This document shows positions 41,939 to 51,974 of a stretch of DNA of 64,000 nucleotides, piece after piece. Under the pieces are notes generated by a model. The model searched no databases. It saw nothing but the letters and a program-made list of their open reading frames with translations, and was not told where the DNA came from. The stretch is from DAOUJW01 sp965218945 (GTDB lineage: Bacteria > Chloroflexota > Dehalococcoidia > Lucifugimonadales > UBA2985), in the NCBI GenBank assembly GCA_965218945.1, contig OZ244718.1:2108001-2172000 (forward strand). The letters are read 5' to 3'. Position 1 is the first letter of the stretch. Each line of letters starts with the position of its first letter. Made by a program: the position numbers and the translations under genes.

Positions 41939-44900
41939 CGCCGGAGCAGGCGGAAATCGTCGCCCGTCGCGGCAGCGACATGCTGGTCACGGCGGGCGCG
42001 GGAAGCGGGAAGACCCGCGTCCTGGTCGAGCGCTACCTGTCCCTGCTCGGCGAGCGCCGTATCCCGGAGATGGCCGCAGTCACCTTCACTGACGCCGCAG
42101 CCACGGAGATGCGTGAGCGTGTGCGCCGCGAGGTGCATGGCAGGCCGGAGCTGGCCCATCACCGGGGCGACCTGGACGAAGCGGTCATAGGAACCATACA
42201 CTCCCTGTGCCTGCGGATACTGCGCGAGCACCCCGTGGAGTCGGCGCTTGACCCCGCCATACGAGTCCTCAGCGAAGACGAAGCGGAGCTTGAGCTTATC
42301 AAGGCCTGCCACGACGCTCTGGAAGAGGCCGCCGAAGCCGACGATCACCGCGCCCTGGCGCTGCGAGAGATGGGCGTCTTTACGATGACCAACCATCTGC
42401 CGCAGTTGGTAAGGCAGCGAGATGAAGTCGAGAAGGCATACCGGGCAATGCCGGGAGCATCGTTGGAGGCCTGGGCAGATCACGCCCGGACGTTGATGGA
42501 CGCGTTCAGGAGCGAGGCAGTAGAGGAGGCCCGCCCGGAGCTTGCCGCCCTTGTCTCGTGGCTCAAAGAAGCTCACACCGGGGATTCGGACGCTCTCCAC
42601 AATAGCTTGAGCGATGCCCTGGAAGTCCTGGGCGACCCCAACATGGGCGACTGGGCAGACCTGCTGGAGCGCGCCTCTGCCGCCGCCGGCAGGATAAAGC
42701 TGAACGGCGGAAGCCCCAAGAACTGGGGAACTGACATCAAAGAAGTCAGAGATAGAATGCGCCGGTTCCGGGATATTGGCAAGGAACTCGGAGAGCTTCC
42801 GGCTTGGAACGAGCACGACGAGCTTGCCCTTGAGACCGTTGCCGCGCTGCGTGGCCTGCTTGAGGACGCCTGCGCCAGGTACGAGGCCCGCAAGAGAGAG
42901 TTGGCGGCCCTGGACTACCTTGACCTGGAGGTCAAGGCGATCACCCTGCTAAGCTCGTACCCGGACATCGCCGCTTCCTACCGGGCAAGGTTCCGGCACC
43001 TTATGGTGGACGAGCTTCAGGACGTCAACCCGCCCCAAATCGAGCTGCTCCGCCTCCTGGCCGGCAGCGATGACGGCGCTCCGAGGGGGCCGGAGCGCTT
43101 CCTCGTCGGCGACGTCAAGCAGGCCATCTACCGCTTCCGGGGAAGCGACGTTCGTCACTTCACCCGGCTCCGTAGCGAGATTGACTCCACCGGGGCTGTC
43201 CGCGCGCTCAGCCGGTCGTTCCGCGCCAACGACCCTCTCGTGGAGACCCTGAACGTCATGTTTGAAGACGTGTTCCGCGACCCACGAAAGGAATTTGAGG
43301 CTCCAATGCAAAGAATGACCGGGCGCGGTACGGTCTCGCCAGGATCGCCCCACCTTGTGCTTCAGCCTGTCTCGGACGCCAGGCCGGACGGCGAGAAGGC
43401 AGCCGGCAACGAGCGACGGAGAGTCGAGGCCAACGCAGTCGCCGCGGAGGTCAAGTCGATGCTGGATCGGAAGACAGCCGTCTGGGACAAGGACACCGGG
43501 CAGACCAGGCCAGCCAAACCCTCTGACGCCGCGATTCTCCTGCGCCGTTTGTCCAACGTCCACCTGTACGAGCAGGCGTTGGAGAGCCACGGCGTTCCGT
43601 ACAGGACGGCGTCCAGCGTTGGGTTTTTCACCCGGCAGGAAGTGCTTGACCTGACCAACCTCCTTGGCTGGTTGGTGGAGCCGGACGACGACATAGCCCT
43701 GGTGGGCGCTCTGCGATCGCCGCTGTTCATGATAGACGACGAGTCGCTGCTGTCCCTCCGCTCTGCAGGCCGCGACCTTTTGGACGCGCTCGGCGACCCG
43801 CCGGACACCATCCCGGCGGATGTCCGCTCCTTCTGTCGCCGCGCCGCCGATGTGCTGGCCGACCTGCGCAGCTATGTCCCATTTGCCGCGCCGGACTCGC
43901 TTCTGGAGCGCGCCCTCGAACTCACGGGGTTCGAGGCGGCCTGGGTGCCCTTGCAGGGAGGCGACCAGGCCCTGGGCAACATACGGAAGTTCGTCGGTCT
44001 TGCGCGAACGCTGGAGGGTCACTCGCTGGACGAGTTCGTCACCTACGTGCGGCGTCGGCGGGATGACTTGTCGGCACGCGAGGGCCAGGCCGTCCTGGAC
44101 GATTCGGACGCGGTCCGGCTGCTCACCATTCACGGCGCCAAGGGCCTTGAGTTCCCCATCGTCTTTGTGCCGGAGGCCCACCTGTCGCACAGGGACACCG
44201 AGAGCTACGACCCTGTGCGGTGGAGAGCCGAGGAGGGCATCTCCCTCACCATGTCCAGGGATATAGAGGCCGGCGGGAGCCGTCGGCGTCCCGGCTTCTA
44301 CGCCTATCTGATGGAGCGTGACCGGGAGGAGGAGGCTGCCGAGCACAAGCGCCTCTTCTACGTGGCGGCAACCAGGGCGGCGGATATGCTGTACGTCAGC
44401 GGCGACGATTCCGGCCGGGAGGGAAGCTGGCTCGCCTCTGCGATGAGCGCCCTTGCGTCCAACCCGCCGGACGGCGTGGAGGCGCGCGCCGCTATTGTGG
44501 TCGATGTTGACGCCATTGCCCGCAGGCCGCTTCCCGCGATGGTGGAGACGCCGCCGGACGACCGGGAGAAGGACTTCATGCCCGCTCTGGTGGCCAGGCC
44601 GCGCGTTATCCCCCTGCGCTCCAGCACTCCCGTCACCGCTCTACAGACCCCGTCGCCGTCACGCGGCCATAGCGGTCACGGCGACGGCCTCGGCCTGATA
44701 CGGGGCAGCCTTGCGCACCAGGCCATCCAGTCGTGGTTCAACACTGGAGTCCGGCCCGACCTGGCCGCTATGGCCTGGAGAATTCAGGACGGACTGGACG
44801 AGCAGGCGGTCGCTAGGATTGCGGGCGACGTGGACGCGATGCTGGACCTGCTGGACGCAAGCCCCCTCGCGTCGACGCTGCGCGACCAGGATACCCGCGC

Positions 44901-45279
44901 CTACTTTGAGATGCCCTTCAACTGGGACTGGGACGGCGTGCCCGTGCACGGCGCAATCGACCTGGTGTACCAGAGCGAGGGCAGCTGGCGACTCATCGAC
45001 TTCAAGACGGACGACATTCGGGGCAGGACGCTGGCGGAAGCGGCGGAGTCGTATCTTCCACAGCTTGCTTTGTATGCGGCTGCCCTGGAGAGGGCTATCG
45101 GGCAGCGCCCGGCCGCAAGCCTGCTGTTCCTGCGGACCGGGGAATCCTACACGCCGCCAGACGCAGACCTGGACAAGGCTCTGGCCGACACCCGCGCTCG
45201 CATAGACGCAGGTCAAGCGCTGGAGACGCCGCCCTTCGCAGACCTGGAAGACGAGCCGGTACAGATGACGGGGCTGTAG
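41920..45279 (+). CDS. addA: AddA-like UvrD/Rep-type helicase-nuclease
   Basis: 1119 residues. Superfamily 1A helicase motifs: Q-motif LTPEQAEIV, Walker A VTAGAGSGKTRVLVERYLSL, motif II HLMVDELQDVNPPQIEL, motif III FLVGDVKQAIYRFRGSD, motif V LTIHGAKGLEFPIVFVPEAH and motif VI KRLFYVAATRAADML. The C-terminal PD-(D/E)XK nuclease has GAIDLVY, WRLIDFKTDDI and LPQLALYAAALE. ATG 41920 lies within addB, so expression is coupled. The usual AddAB companions SbcCD are not adjacent. Confidence 0.92.
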   Translation: METLGLTPEQAEIVARRGSDMLVTAGAGSGKTRVLVERYLSLLGERRIPEMAAVTFTDAAATEMRERVRREVHGRPELAHHRGDLDEAVIGTIHSLCLRILREHPVESALDPAIRVLSEDEAELELIKACHDALEEAAEADDHRALALREMGVFTMTNHLPQLVRQRDEVEKAYRAMPGASLEAWADHARTLMDAFRSEAVEEARPELAALVSWLKEAHTGDSDALHNSLSDALEVLGDPNMGDWADLLERASAAAGRIKLNGGSPKNWGTDIKEVRDRMRRFRDIGKELGELPAWNEHDELALETVAALRGLLEDACARYEARKRELAALDYLDLEVKAITLLSSYPDIAASYRARFRHLMVDELQDVNPPQIELLRLLAGSDDGAPRGPERFLVGDVKQAIYRFRGSDVRHFTRLRSEIDSTGAVRALSRSFRANDPLVETLNVMFEDVFRDPRKEFEAPMQRMTGRGTVSPGSPHLVLQPVSDARPDGEKAAGNERRRVEANAVAAEVKSMLDRKTAVWDKDTGQTRPAKPSDAAILLRRLSNVHLYEQALESHGVPYRTASSVGFFTRQEVLDLTNLLGWLVEPDDDIALVGALRSPLFMIDDESLLSLRSAGRDLLDALGDPPDTIPADVRSFCRRAADVLADLRSYVPFAAPDSLLERALELTGFEAAWVPLQGGDQALGNIRKFVGLARTLEGHSLDEFVTYVRRRRDDLSAREGQAVLDDSDAVRLLTIHGAKGLEFPIVFVPEAHLSHRDTESYDPVRWRAEEGISLTMSRDIEAGGSRRRPGFYAYLMERDREEEAAEHKRLFYVAATRAADMLYVSGDDSGREGSWLASAMSALASNPPDGVEARAAIVVDVDAIARRPLPAMVETPPDDREKDFMPALVARPRVIPLRSSTPVTALQTPSPSRGHSGHGDGLGLIRGSLAHQAIQSWFNTGVRPDLAAMAWRIQDGLDEQAVARIAGDVDAMLDLLDASPLASTLRDQDTRAYFEMPFNWDWDGVPVHGAIDLVYQSEGSWRLIDFKTDDIRGRTLAEAAESYLPQLALYAAALERAIGQRPAASLLFLRTGESYTPPDADLDKALADTRARIDAGQALETPPFADLEDEPVQMTGL

Positions 45280-45365
45280 GGGCGCATCATCGGCATTCCG
45301 GTGAAGTTTGCCCCACTCCCCGGTCGGAGTCTGGGACATGACTTGATGCGAGGACGGGCCACTTA

Positions 45366-45672
45366 CGTCATTCCTGCGGAGGCAGGAATCCAGGGGGTAG
45401 GGACGTGGGCTCCCGTCTGCAGAGACCTTTGCGTAACTCATTTGTCGGGACGCAGAGCCTTTTCCCCCTCGAGGAGACCTTTGCGTAACTTGTGCCGCAG
45501 CCCCATACTCCCGTCATTCCCGTGAAAACGGGAATCTAAGGCCCCTATTCCAAGACATCGTAGCCTTGCAGACAGAGTTTTTAGATTCCTGCTTCCGCAG
45601 GAATGACGGTGTGGCAATTCTTGCGGGATGACGCTATGGGTTACGCAAAGGTCTCTCTGCACGGGAGCGACG
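45366..45672. repeat. Repeat patch 2 containing a 182-bp MITE-like element
   Basis: 45474-45655 is a 182-bp element with a perfect 16-bp terminal inverted repeat, GAGACCTTTGCGTAAC (45474-45489) and GTTACGCAAAGGTCTC (45640-45655). Inside are two palindromes, ATTCCCGTGAAAACGGGAAT and ATTCCTGCTTCCGCAGGAAT. It has no coding capacity. A further direct copy of the 16-bp motif is at 45422-45437. The whole gap 45280-45827 holds no gene I would defend. Confidence 0.82.
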
Positions 45673-45827
45673 AATGAATATGCCCGTCGTAATGAGGGGC
45701 CTGTCAGAGTCTCGTGATTTGTGGTACAAATATCGGGGACGCGCCGTCGCAATTGCCACTGCCGTCTCTTATTCGTTGCCTGGGCAACGGCGTCAGACCG
45801 TGCATTTTGCCAAGAAGGACGAGGCTA

Positions 45828-46517
45828 ATGGACATTTACGACATCTTCCCCAGGGGCCTGGATTTTGGCGAAGCCCTCAATTTGCTGGAGCCCGTTGTGG
45901 TCTACGTCTTCAGCATGGCAGCTTACGCGCTCTTCGTCTTCAGGTTCTACCGGTTCGTGGCCACCAGGGATATATTCGAGTTGGACCTGTCCAGGTATGA
46001 AGAGTCGAGATTCCGCCTGGTGCGGCTCTTCCTCCACTTCATCCTGTATGTGGGGAAGTACCTGATCCTGTTTCCGGTCTTCGCGTTCTTCTGGTTCGCA
46101 ATCCTCACGGTGATACTCACCTTCCTGTCGGAAAACCGGACGTTCCCGGACATACTGCTGATGGCGTTGGTGACGGTCAGCACAATCCGAGTGACCTCGT
46201 ACCTCAGCGAGGACCTGTCCAGGGACCTGGCGAAGATACTCCCCTTCGGAGTCCTGGCCATCTTCATCATCGATGCGTCCTTCTTCTCGGTGGTAGCCTC
46301 TCTGGACGTGCTGAAGGATATCAGGGACTACAGCGAGCGTATCCTCTACTACCTGTTGTTCCTGATTGCCCTGGAGTTTGCGGTGCGACTCATAATGGGG
46401 TTCGCGAAGTTTGTTCTGGTCCGCGGCAAGGAGCCGGCGCCGGAAGAGCCGGAGCCTGGGCCCTCTGTGGAAGGGGCGAAGCCGCAGGGCGACGCGGAGG
46501 CGACGGCGGGACGCTGA
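45828..46517 (+). CDS. Membrane protein of unknown function with acidic tail
   Basis: 229 residues. Four or five hydrophobic segments: VVVYVFSMAAYALFVFRFYR, LFLHFILYVGKYLILFPVFA, FFWFAILTVILTFL, DILLMALVTVSTIRVTSYL, and a last long one, ILYYLLFLIALEFAVRLIMG. A proline/glutamate-rich cytoplasmic-type tail of about 30 residues follows (EPAPEEPEPGPSVEGAK). No family recognised. AAGGACGAGG before ATG 45828 supports this start rather than the open frame reaching back to 45714. The surface protein gene follows 278 bases downstream. Confidence 0.72.
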   Translation: MDIYDIFPRGLDFGEALNLLEPVVVYVFSMAAYALFVFRFYRFVATRDIFELDLSRYEESRFRLVRLFLHFILYVGKYLILFPVFAFFWFAILTVILTFLSENRTFPDILLMALVTVSTIRVTSYLSEDLSRDLAKILPFGVLAIFIIDASFFSVVASLDVLKDIRDYSERILYYLLFLIALEFAVRLIMGFAKFVLVRGKEPAPEEPEPGPSVEGAKPQGDAEATAGR

Positions 46518-46795
46518 GCGGGCGCGCCCCGTCCGTCATGCCCGTGTCGGCGGGCATCCAGGGGCGGGAGGGGTTGCCGTCAGAACGGAAACGGCATTGG
46601 GGGGTGTGCAGGCGGGCGCATAGGTAGTAGAATAGGCGGGAACAAGTGTGAAAAAAGGGGCAATAACCCCTACCCCGTTATTGACAGGAATGGTACAATC
46701 TGTAACCGGGTATAATACTTGTTTCTCGTTTGTATGGAACTTGGCGAGACAGCATGGACATTATGCTGAGAAACCACCGTGAGGAGGTTCGTTAG

Positions 46796-49702
46796 ATGCG
46801 AACTATAGATTCATCTATCTTGGTACTCAAGCCGTCCAACTTTGCCTGGTGGCACAGGAGTTGGACAGGGCGATTTGTGCTGGCCGCGCTCCTCATTGCG
46901 GCGGCCGCCTTTGCCCTCATGCCGGACAGGACGTCCGCACAAGACGGGACGCTGAAGCCTGACGTAGTCTGCCAAACCTGGAATGGCCAGAGAGGCGCAG
47001 ACGACAACGGAGGTCGCATACAAGACCAAGACCCGGACGCCGAGCTTATAAGCGACTGTAAGGCTCTGGTCAAAGCGGCAAATGCACTACAGACCACCAG
47101 TACAGGTGCACAGTACGGCTGGATACGAGGACAGATTTCAGAGGGTTACGATATTGATGATACGAGGCGCGATTGGAAAGGCGTCACGGTTGGGCCGGTC
47201 GACCACGATGGCGATCCTGACACTGACATGGTTATGAGAGTCACCGCTGTAGAGTTGAGTGACGAGTTATTGACCGGCACGCTTACGGACGATTGGGCAG
47301 ACCTGACTGCGTTGACAAGTCTGGACCTTTCAGACAACAACTTGGAAGGGACCGTTCCCCGTAGTGTCTGGGCCTTCTTTGATGACAATTTAGCGGATGC
47401 GGCAAACCTCATGCTTGACGGTAACAAGGACCTGAAGCCGTCTCCTGCGCTGGGTCTGAGCGCCGTAGTGTCTAAGATAGCGGCGGATCAAACGGACGCG
47501 GGCAAGACGATGGTCACCCTTTCCTTTGACAACATCTGGTACACCACGGAAGTCGCGAGTCACGAGTACCGGTACAGCGCCGACGGCGGCACGAACTGGG
47601 GCCCGAACGACGCTGAAGACAGCGACGGCTGGATGTCCATGGACACGGGTTGCGTCACTCTTTGCGACAAACTTGACGACGCAGCCACTTCTATGCGTCT
47701 CAGGGAAATGATCCCATCCACCCCTGCTGAGGATGTCGACACCTACATCTACCAGGTGCGGTCGGTCAAGGCCGTTGAAGGGGACAATCCTGATACAACA
47801 GATGTAACCGAAGATGATTTCACGACCACCACCAAGAGCGAGGAGTCGCGGCTAGACGTGGTGGGGCCGCAGACACTGACGGCGGAATCCATGTACACCC
47901 TCCCCGTAGCGGTGGCTTACACGTCGGCTACGTCCGGGGCTCCCCTACTACTTGATGACCCGATGCTTGACGACTCAGACGACGACAATATCAAGCTCAA
48001 CTTCAATCCCCTTGCAGAGGGAGAGACTACCGTAGACCTCGCGCAGGCTGATGGCTCACACACCTTCCCGGTGAAGGTCCTGTCAGCGGACAGCGCGCCT
48101 CCGAGCACAAGAATACCCAACCGGGAGGTCGTCAACCAGAGGCGTGACACCAGCTTGGATCTAACCAGGTATTTCGACGGCGATAACCTGACCTACACCG
48201 CTACATCCTCAAGGACCAACATCGCAACTGTAAAAGCTGACGGTTCAGAGTTGCTGATTACCACTTTGCGAGAGGGCAGGACGGACATCACTGTTACTGC
48301 CACGGATCCGGACACCAGGGGCAGTGTCACCAGGACATTCAGGGTGACGGTCGTATCCCCCAACAACGCTCCTCAGCTGATTGGCAACATCCCGGACCTG
48401 ACGCTGTACCTGGACGACGCGGGTACCCAGGTGGACATGACCCCGTACTTCCGGGACCAGGACAACGAGTTCCTGCGCTTCATACCGCAGTCGTCCAACC
48501 CAATGGTGGTGACGGCAACTTCTGTGGGCAGAAACGTAATCTTCAACGTGAATGGCCTTGGCGAAATCACAATGACCATCATCGCGCAGGACGGGGCCGG
48601 AGCCACGGCGTTCGGCAGCTTCAAGGTGACTGTGCTTGACCCCAACGCCGCCCCTCAGGCGGTGGGCGTAATACCGCCGCAGACGATTCGGGTGGGAGAC
48701 GAAGGGTTGGCCCTGAGTCTGGGCTCCTACTTCACGGACGCCAACAACGACCCACTGACGTACAGGGCGGTGTCGGCTGACACGTCGATTCTGACGGTGG
48801 AGGTGACGGAAGCCGTCGTAACCCTGACGGCGGTGGTAGTTGGAGAGACCACGGTGACGGTCACGGCCACGGACACGGGAGGAAAGTCGGCCACTCAGAC
48901 AATTGTGGTCGTTGTCCTGCCGGCCAACAGGCCGCCGGAGGTTACGGGCCAGATCCCTGACCAGACGCTGCAGTACAACGACGAGCCTCTGGGGCTGGAC
49001 GTGACCATGTACTTCACGGACCCGGACGGCGATGTGTTGAGCTACATAGGTGAGGGGACAGACGAGGCAGTGGCTGAGGTCAGGGTACACAGCGATGGCC
49101 TGGTGCGCATCGACCCGATTAGCCACGGAGAGATTGAGGTAACTGTGACGGCCAGGGACCCGCTGGGCGCCTCTGTATCCCAGTCGTTCATGGTGATGGT
49201 GCAGGGCAACCTGCCGCCGGAAGCGGTGGGGGTCATAGATGACCAGGTGCTGCTTGAGGGCGGCAGAGCTGTGACGATCAACGTGTCGGGGTACTTCAGC
49301 GACCCCAACGGTGACGAGTTGACCTACATGGCAACGTCGTCCAACGCGGACGCAGTGCAGGCCGTCGTTATCGACGGGAGCAGCGAACTGGTGCTGAGGC
49401 CCCTTGCCCCTGCGGAGGATGTGACGGTAACTGTTACTGCGATGGACCCGGAGGGTGAGACGGCGGCGCAGCTGGTGACGGTGACAGTGGCGGCGGCCGC
49501 GCCTCCACCGACGGCCACGCCGGTGCCGACGGCCACGCCAGAGCCGACGGCCATCCCGGAGCCGACGGCAACCCCGGCCCCGACTGCGACGTTTGTGCCG
49601 ACAGACGGGGGTGGCGGGTTCCCGGTAGGACTGATAATAGTGCTCCTGCTGGTGCTGGCCGGTGTAGCTGCGGCAGTGTTCATAATCCAGCGTCGGCGGT
49701 AA
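46796..49702 (+). CDS. Surface protein with cadherin-like repeats and C-terminal anchor
   Basis: 968 residues. Signal peptide around FVLAALLIAAAAFALMPDR. An early section has a leucine-rich-like motif (LTSLDLSDNNLEGTVPRSVW). From about residue 430 to 900 there are five cadherin/Ig-like repeats of about 95 residues, each opening with x-P-x-x-x-G-x-I-P-D-Q-T and containing YFxDxxxDxLxY. Then a PTATPVPTATPEPTA stalk, and FPVGLIIVLLLVLAGVAAAV with QRRR at the end as membrane anchor. Probable function is adhesion or cell-cell contact. GAGGAGG precedes the ATG. TATAAT at 46711-46716 is a candidate -10, but its -35 is unclear. A strong terminator follows. Confidence 0.85.
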   Translation: MRTIDSSILVLKPSNFAWWHRSWTGRFVLAALLIAAAAFALMPDRTSAQDGTLKPDVVCQTWNGQRGADDNGGRIQDQDPDAELISDCKALVKAANALQTTSTGAQYGWIRGQISEGYDIDDTRRDWKGVTVGPVDHDGDPDTDMVMRVTAVELSDELLTGTLTDDWADLTALTSLDLSDNNLEGTVPRSVWAFFDDNLADAANLMLDGNKDLKPSPALGLSAVVSKIAADQTDAGKTMVTLSFDNIWYTTEVASHEYRYSADGGTNWGPNDAEDSDGWMSMDTGCVTLCDKLDDAATSMRLREMIPSTPAEDVDTYIYQVRSVKAVEGDNPDTTDVTEDDFTTTTKSEESRLDVVGPQTLTAESMYTLPVAVAYTSATSGAPLLLDDPMLDDSDDDNIKLNFNPLAEGETTVDLAQADGSHTFPVKVLSADSAPPSTRIPNREVVNQRRDTSLDLTRYFDGDNLTYTATSSRTNIATVKADGSELLITTLREGRTDITVTATDPDTRGSVTRTFRVTVVSPNNAPQLIGNIPDLTLYLDDAGTQVDMTPYFRDQDNEFLRFIPQSSNPMVVTATSVGRNVIFNVNGLGEITMTIIAQDGAGATAFGSFKVTVLDPNAAPQAVGVIPPQTIRVGDEGLALSLGSYFTDANNDPLTYRAVSADTSILTVEVTEAVVTLTAVVVGETTVTVTATDTGGKSATQTIVVVVLPANRPPEVTGQIPDQTLQYNDEPLGLDVTMYFTDPDGDVLSYIGEGTDEAVAEVRVHSDGLVRIDPISHGEIEVTVTARDPLGASVSQSFMVMVQGNLPPEAVGVIDDQVLLEGGRAVTINVSGYFSDPNGDELTYMATSSNADAVQAVVIDGSSELVLRPLAPAEDVTVTVTAMDPEGETAAQLVTVTVAAAAPPPTATPVPTATPEPTAIPEPTATPAPTATFVPTDGGGGFPVGLIIVLLLVLAGVAAAVFIIQRRR

Positions 49703-49734
49703 ACGCCCGCCGGTAGCGGCAAACTAGGCAACCA

Positions 49735-49771
49735 GCAGACCCCCCGCTAATAACGGGGGGTCTGCTTTTTT
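49735..49771 (+). terminator. Rho-independent terminator of the surface protein gene
   Basis: GCAGACCCCCCG (49735-49746) pairs perfectly over 12 bases with CGGGGGGTCTGC (49754-49765) across the loop ctaataa, followed by TTTTTT. This is the clearest terminator in the window. Confidence 0.93.
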
Positions 49772-49914
49772 GCGAGGGCGATGACCTTCATGCCCGTCAA
49801 CATATGCATCCCTGCCTTAGTCATGGTTAGTCATGGGTGCGAAGGCGGGCGTACGGGAGTGGTGAGGGAGTGTGTGTGGGCGACTATGGATTACTCGATG
49901 CGTTACGTATGCAG

Positions 49915-50670
49915 GGTGTAGAGGCGGTTTGCGAACCGCCCCTACGGGGAACGTGCGTCTTCGTCATGCTCGCTAAGCTTGCCCCGCACTTGATGCGGGG
50001 GCGGGCATCCAGGGGTGTGGGGCGTGGGTTCCCGTCTACAGAGACCTTTGCATAACTCTGGTATCTTCCCCAAAGATGCGCGTTTCACTGTCATTCTGAA
50101 CGGAGCGCAGCGGAGTGAAGAATCCAAAGCCTTTGCCTGCAAAGCTACGTTGTCTTGGGATGAAACCCTTTGGATTCTTCGCTGCACTCAGAATGACATT
50201 GGCGCTGTCATGCTCGCTAAGCTTGCCCCGCACTTGATGCGGGGGCGGGCATCCAAGGGTGTGGGGCGTGGGTTCCCGTCTACAGAGACCTTTGCATAAC
50301 TCTGGTATCTTCCCCAAAGATGCGCGTTTCACTGTCATTCTGAGCGGAGCGCAGCGGAGTGAAGAATCCAAAGCCTTTGCTCGCAAAGCTACGTTGTCCT
50401 GAATGTAACGCCTTGGATTCCCGTCCCCGTATCGGAGTACGGGGCAAGCTTCACGGGAATGACGGGAGTATGGAACTGCCGCGCTGGTTACGCAAAGGTC
50501 TCTCTGCACGGGAACGACGTTTTCCATTGCTGCGAAAGCAGGTATTCGGCGGAGTGATGGGGGTTTGTTAGCGGACGGTTTGAGATTCTTCGCTGCACTC
50601 AGAATGACATTGGAGCTGTCATGCTCGCTAAGCTTGCCCCGCACTTGATGCGGAAGCAGGTATCCAGGGG
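49915..50670. repeat. Repeat patch 3 (tandem 244-bp unit and palindromes)
   Basis: The 980-base gap between the surface gene and mnmA is nearly all repeat. GGCGGTT-tgcg-AACCGCC at about 49922-49939 is a perfect palindrome. A unit of about 193 bases starting at 49963 recurs almost unchanged 244 bases later at 50207, and a third partial copy begins near 50580. It contains GAGACCTTTGCATAAC at 50041 and 50285 and the inverted GTTACGCAAAGGTCTC at 50487, plus GCCCCGCACTTGATGCGGGG. The open frames here (for example 49837-50055, 50015-50299) are repeat sequence. Confidence 0.82.
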
Positions 50671-50682
50671 TGGGTGGGACGC

Positions 50683-51786
50683 CTATACGGAAGGAACGCC
50701 TGAGCGGTCCAGGGCCCCCTCGATGTATCCGCCGCCCAGCACCTCGTCGCCGCGATAGAAGACAACGGCCTGGCCCGGCGTAACCGCGCGCTGCGGCTCA
50801 CTGAACCGGATCTCAGCCCAGTCGCCCTCAGGTATGAGAGTGGCCGCGGCCTCGCCGGCTTTGTAGCGTATCTTCGCTTCAACCTCCATCGGGCCGTGGG
50901 GTGCAACGCCCGAAAGGTAGTTGACGCCGGAGGCCCACAGGCTGCTCTGCATCAGGCCCTCGGGCGGGCCCACGACAACCCGGTTGGCCTCCGCATCTAT
51001 GGCCAGCACGAACATGGGCTTCTCGCTGTGGATTCCCAAGCCGCGCCGCTGTCCAACGGTGAAGCCCTGAATGCCATCGTGATGCCCCAGGACATCGCCG
51101 GATCTGTCGACTATGTCCCCAGGGGTTGGACTGAACCTCTGAGCGAGGAATGCCCGGTAGTCGTTCTGGGGTATGAAGCAGATCTCCTGGCTGTCCGGCT
51201 TGTCCGCCACGGGCAGGCCCTCCGCGCGGGCGACCTCCCGTATGGCCTTCTTTGAGCGCCAGCCCACCGGGAGGAGGAGGCGCGCCGCCTGGAGCGGGCG
51301 CAGGTTGAACAGTACGTAGGACTGGTCCTTGGTGGCGTCGATCCCCTTCAGCAGCCGCGGCGCACCTGCCGAGGCGTCAAGGCGGGCGTAGTGCCCGGTA
51401 GCGACGTAATCGATGTCCAGCGCGGCGGCCTTCTTCATCAAGAAATCGAACTTTATCTTGTCGTTGCAGGCCAGGCAGGGATGCGGCGTGCGGCCCCGCA
51501 GGTACTCACTGCAGAAGTAATCGATTACGTGGGCCTGGAACTCCTGCTGGAAGTTCATAACGTAGTGGGGCGCGCCGATGATCTGGCACACGCGGCGGGC
51601 GTCCTCCACGTCGTCCAGGGTGCAGCAGCCCCGGGACTGGCTGGTACGCTGCGCCTCCGCCTGCTCGTCGCTCCACAGCTTCATGGTCACGCCCACAACC
51701 TCGTAACCCTCGTCTTTCAGAAGGCACGCGGCAACTGAGGAGTCCACTCCTCCGCTCATGGCTACAACCACCTTGCCCTTGCTCAT
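50683..51786 (-). CDS. mnmA: tRNA-specific 2-thiouridylase MnmA
   Basis: 367 residues. The PP-loop ATP site is VVVAMSGGVDSSVAACLL. The two catalytic cysteines lie in TPHPCLACNDKIKF and DSQEICFIP, and the tRNA-binding region has YVATGHYARLD and GFTVGQRRGLGIH. It thiolates U34 of Lys, Glu and Gln tRNAs. ATG 51786 is chosen. It is a stand-alone gene whose end abuts repeat patch 3. Confidence 0.96.
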   Translation of the reverse strand: MSKGKVVVAMSGGVDSSVAACLLKDEGYEVVGVTMKLWSDEQAEAQRTSQSRGCCTLDDVEDARRVCQIIGAPHYVMNFQQEFQAHVIDYFCSEYLRGRTPHPCLACNDKIKFDFLMKKAAALDIDYVATGHYARLDASAGAPRLLKGIDATKDQSYVLFNLRPLQAARLLLPVGWRSKKAIREVARAEGLPVADKPDSQEICFIPQNDYRAFLAQRFSPTPGDIVDRSGDVLGHHDGIQGFTVGQRRGLGIHSEKPMFVLAIDAEANRVVVGPPEGLMQSSLWASGVNYLSGVAPHGPMEVEAKIRYKAGEAAATLIPEGDWAEIRFSEPQRAVTPGQAVVFYRGDEVLGGGYIEGALDRSGVPSV

Positions 51787-51974
51787 CAACTCCAGTATAC
51801 CCTCAGTGGCCGGTCCAGGTGAAGGCCCATTCGCTCAAGGCCGGGTTTATCCGCCGCCTTTTGGTGGTGGAAGTCTTGCTCGTTAGGGTATATACTATGC
51901 CTGTAAGGGGTAGCTGAGTGTCAGAGCATCCTATCCCGAAATCGCATTGCTGGGCACCCAGCTGGAGGAGAAGT

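Noticed and set aside
46649..46670. AGGGG-CCCCT hairpin with T-run on the minus strand as a terminator
   Set aside because: The T-run lies on the minus strand and no minus-strand gene reads into it.
46681..46716. TTGACA and TATAAT ahead of the surface protein gene as one promoter
   Set aside because: The two boxes are 24 bases apart, too far for a standard promoter. The TATAAT may act with an unseen -35, so it is only mentioned in the gene entry.
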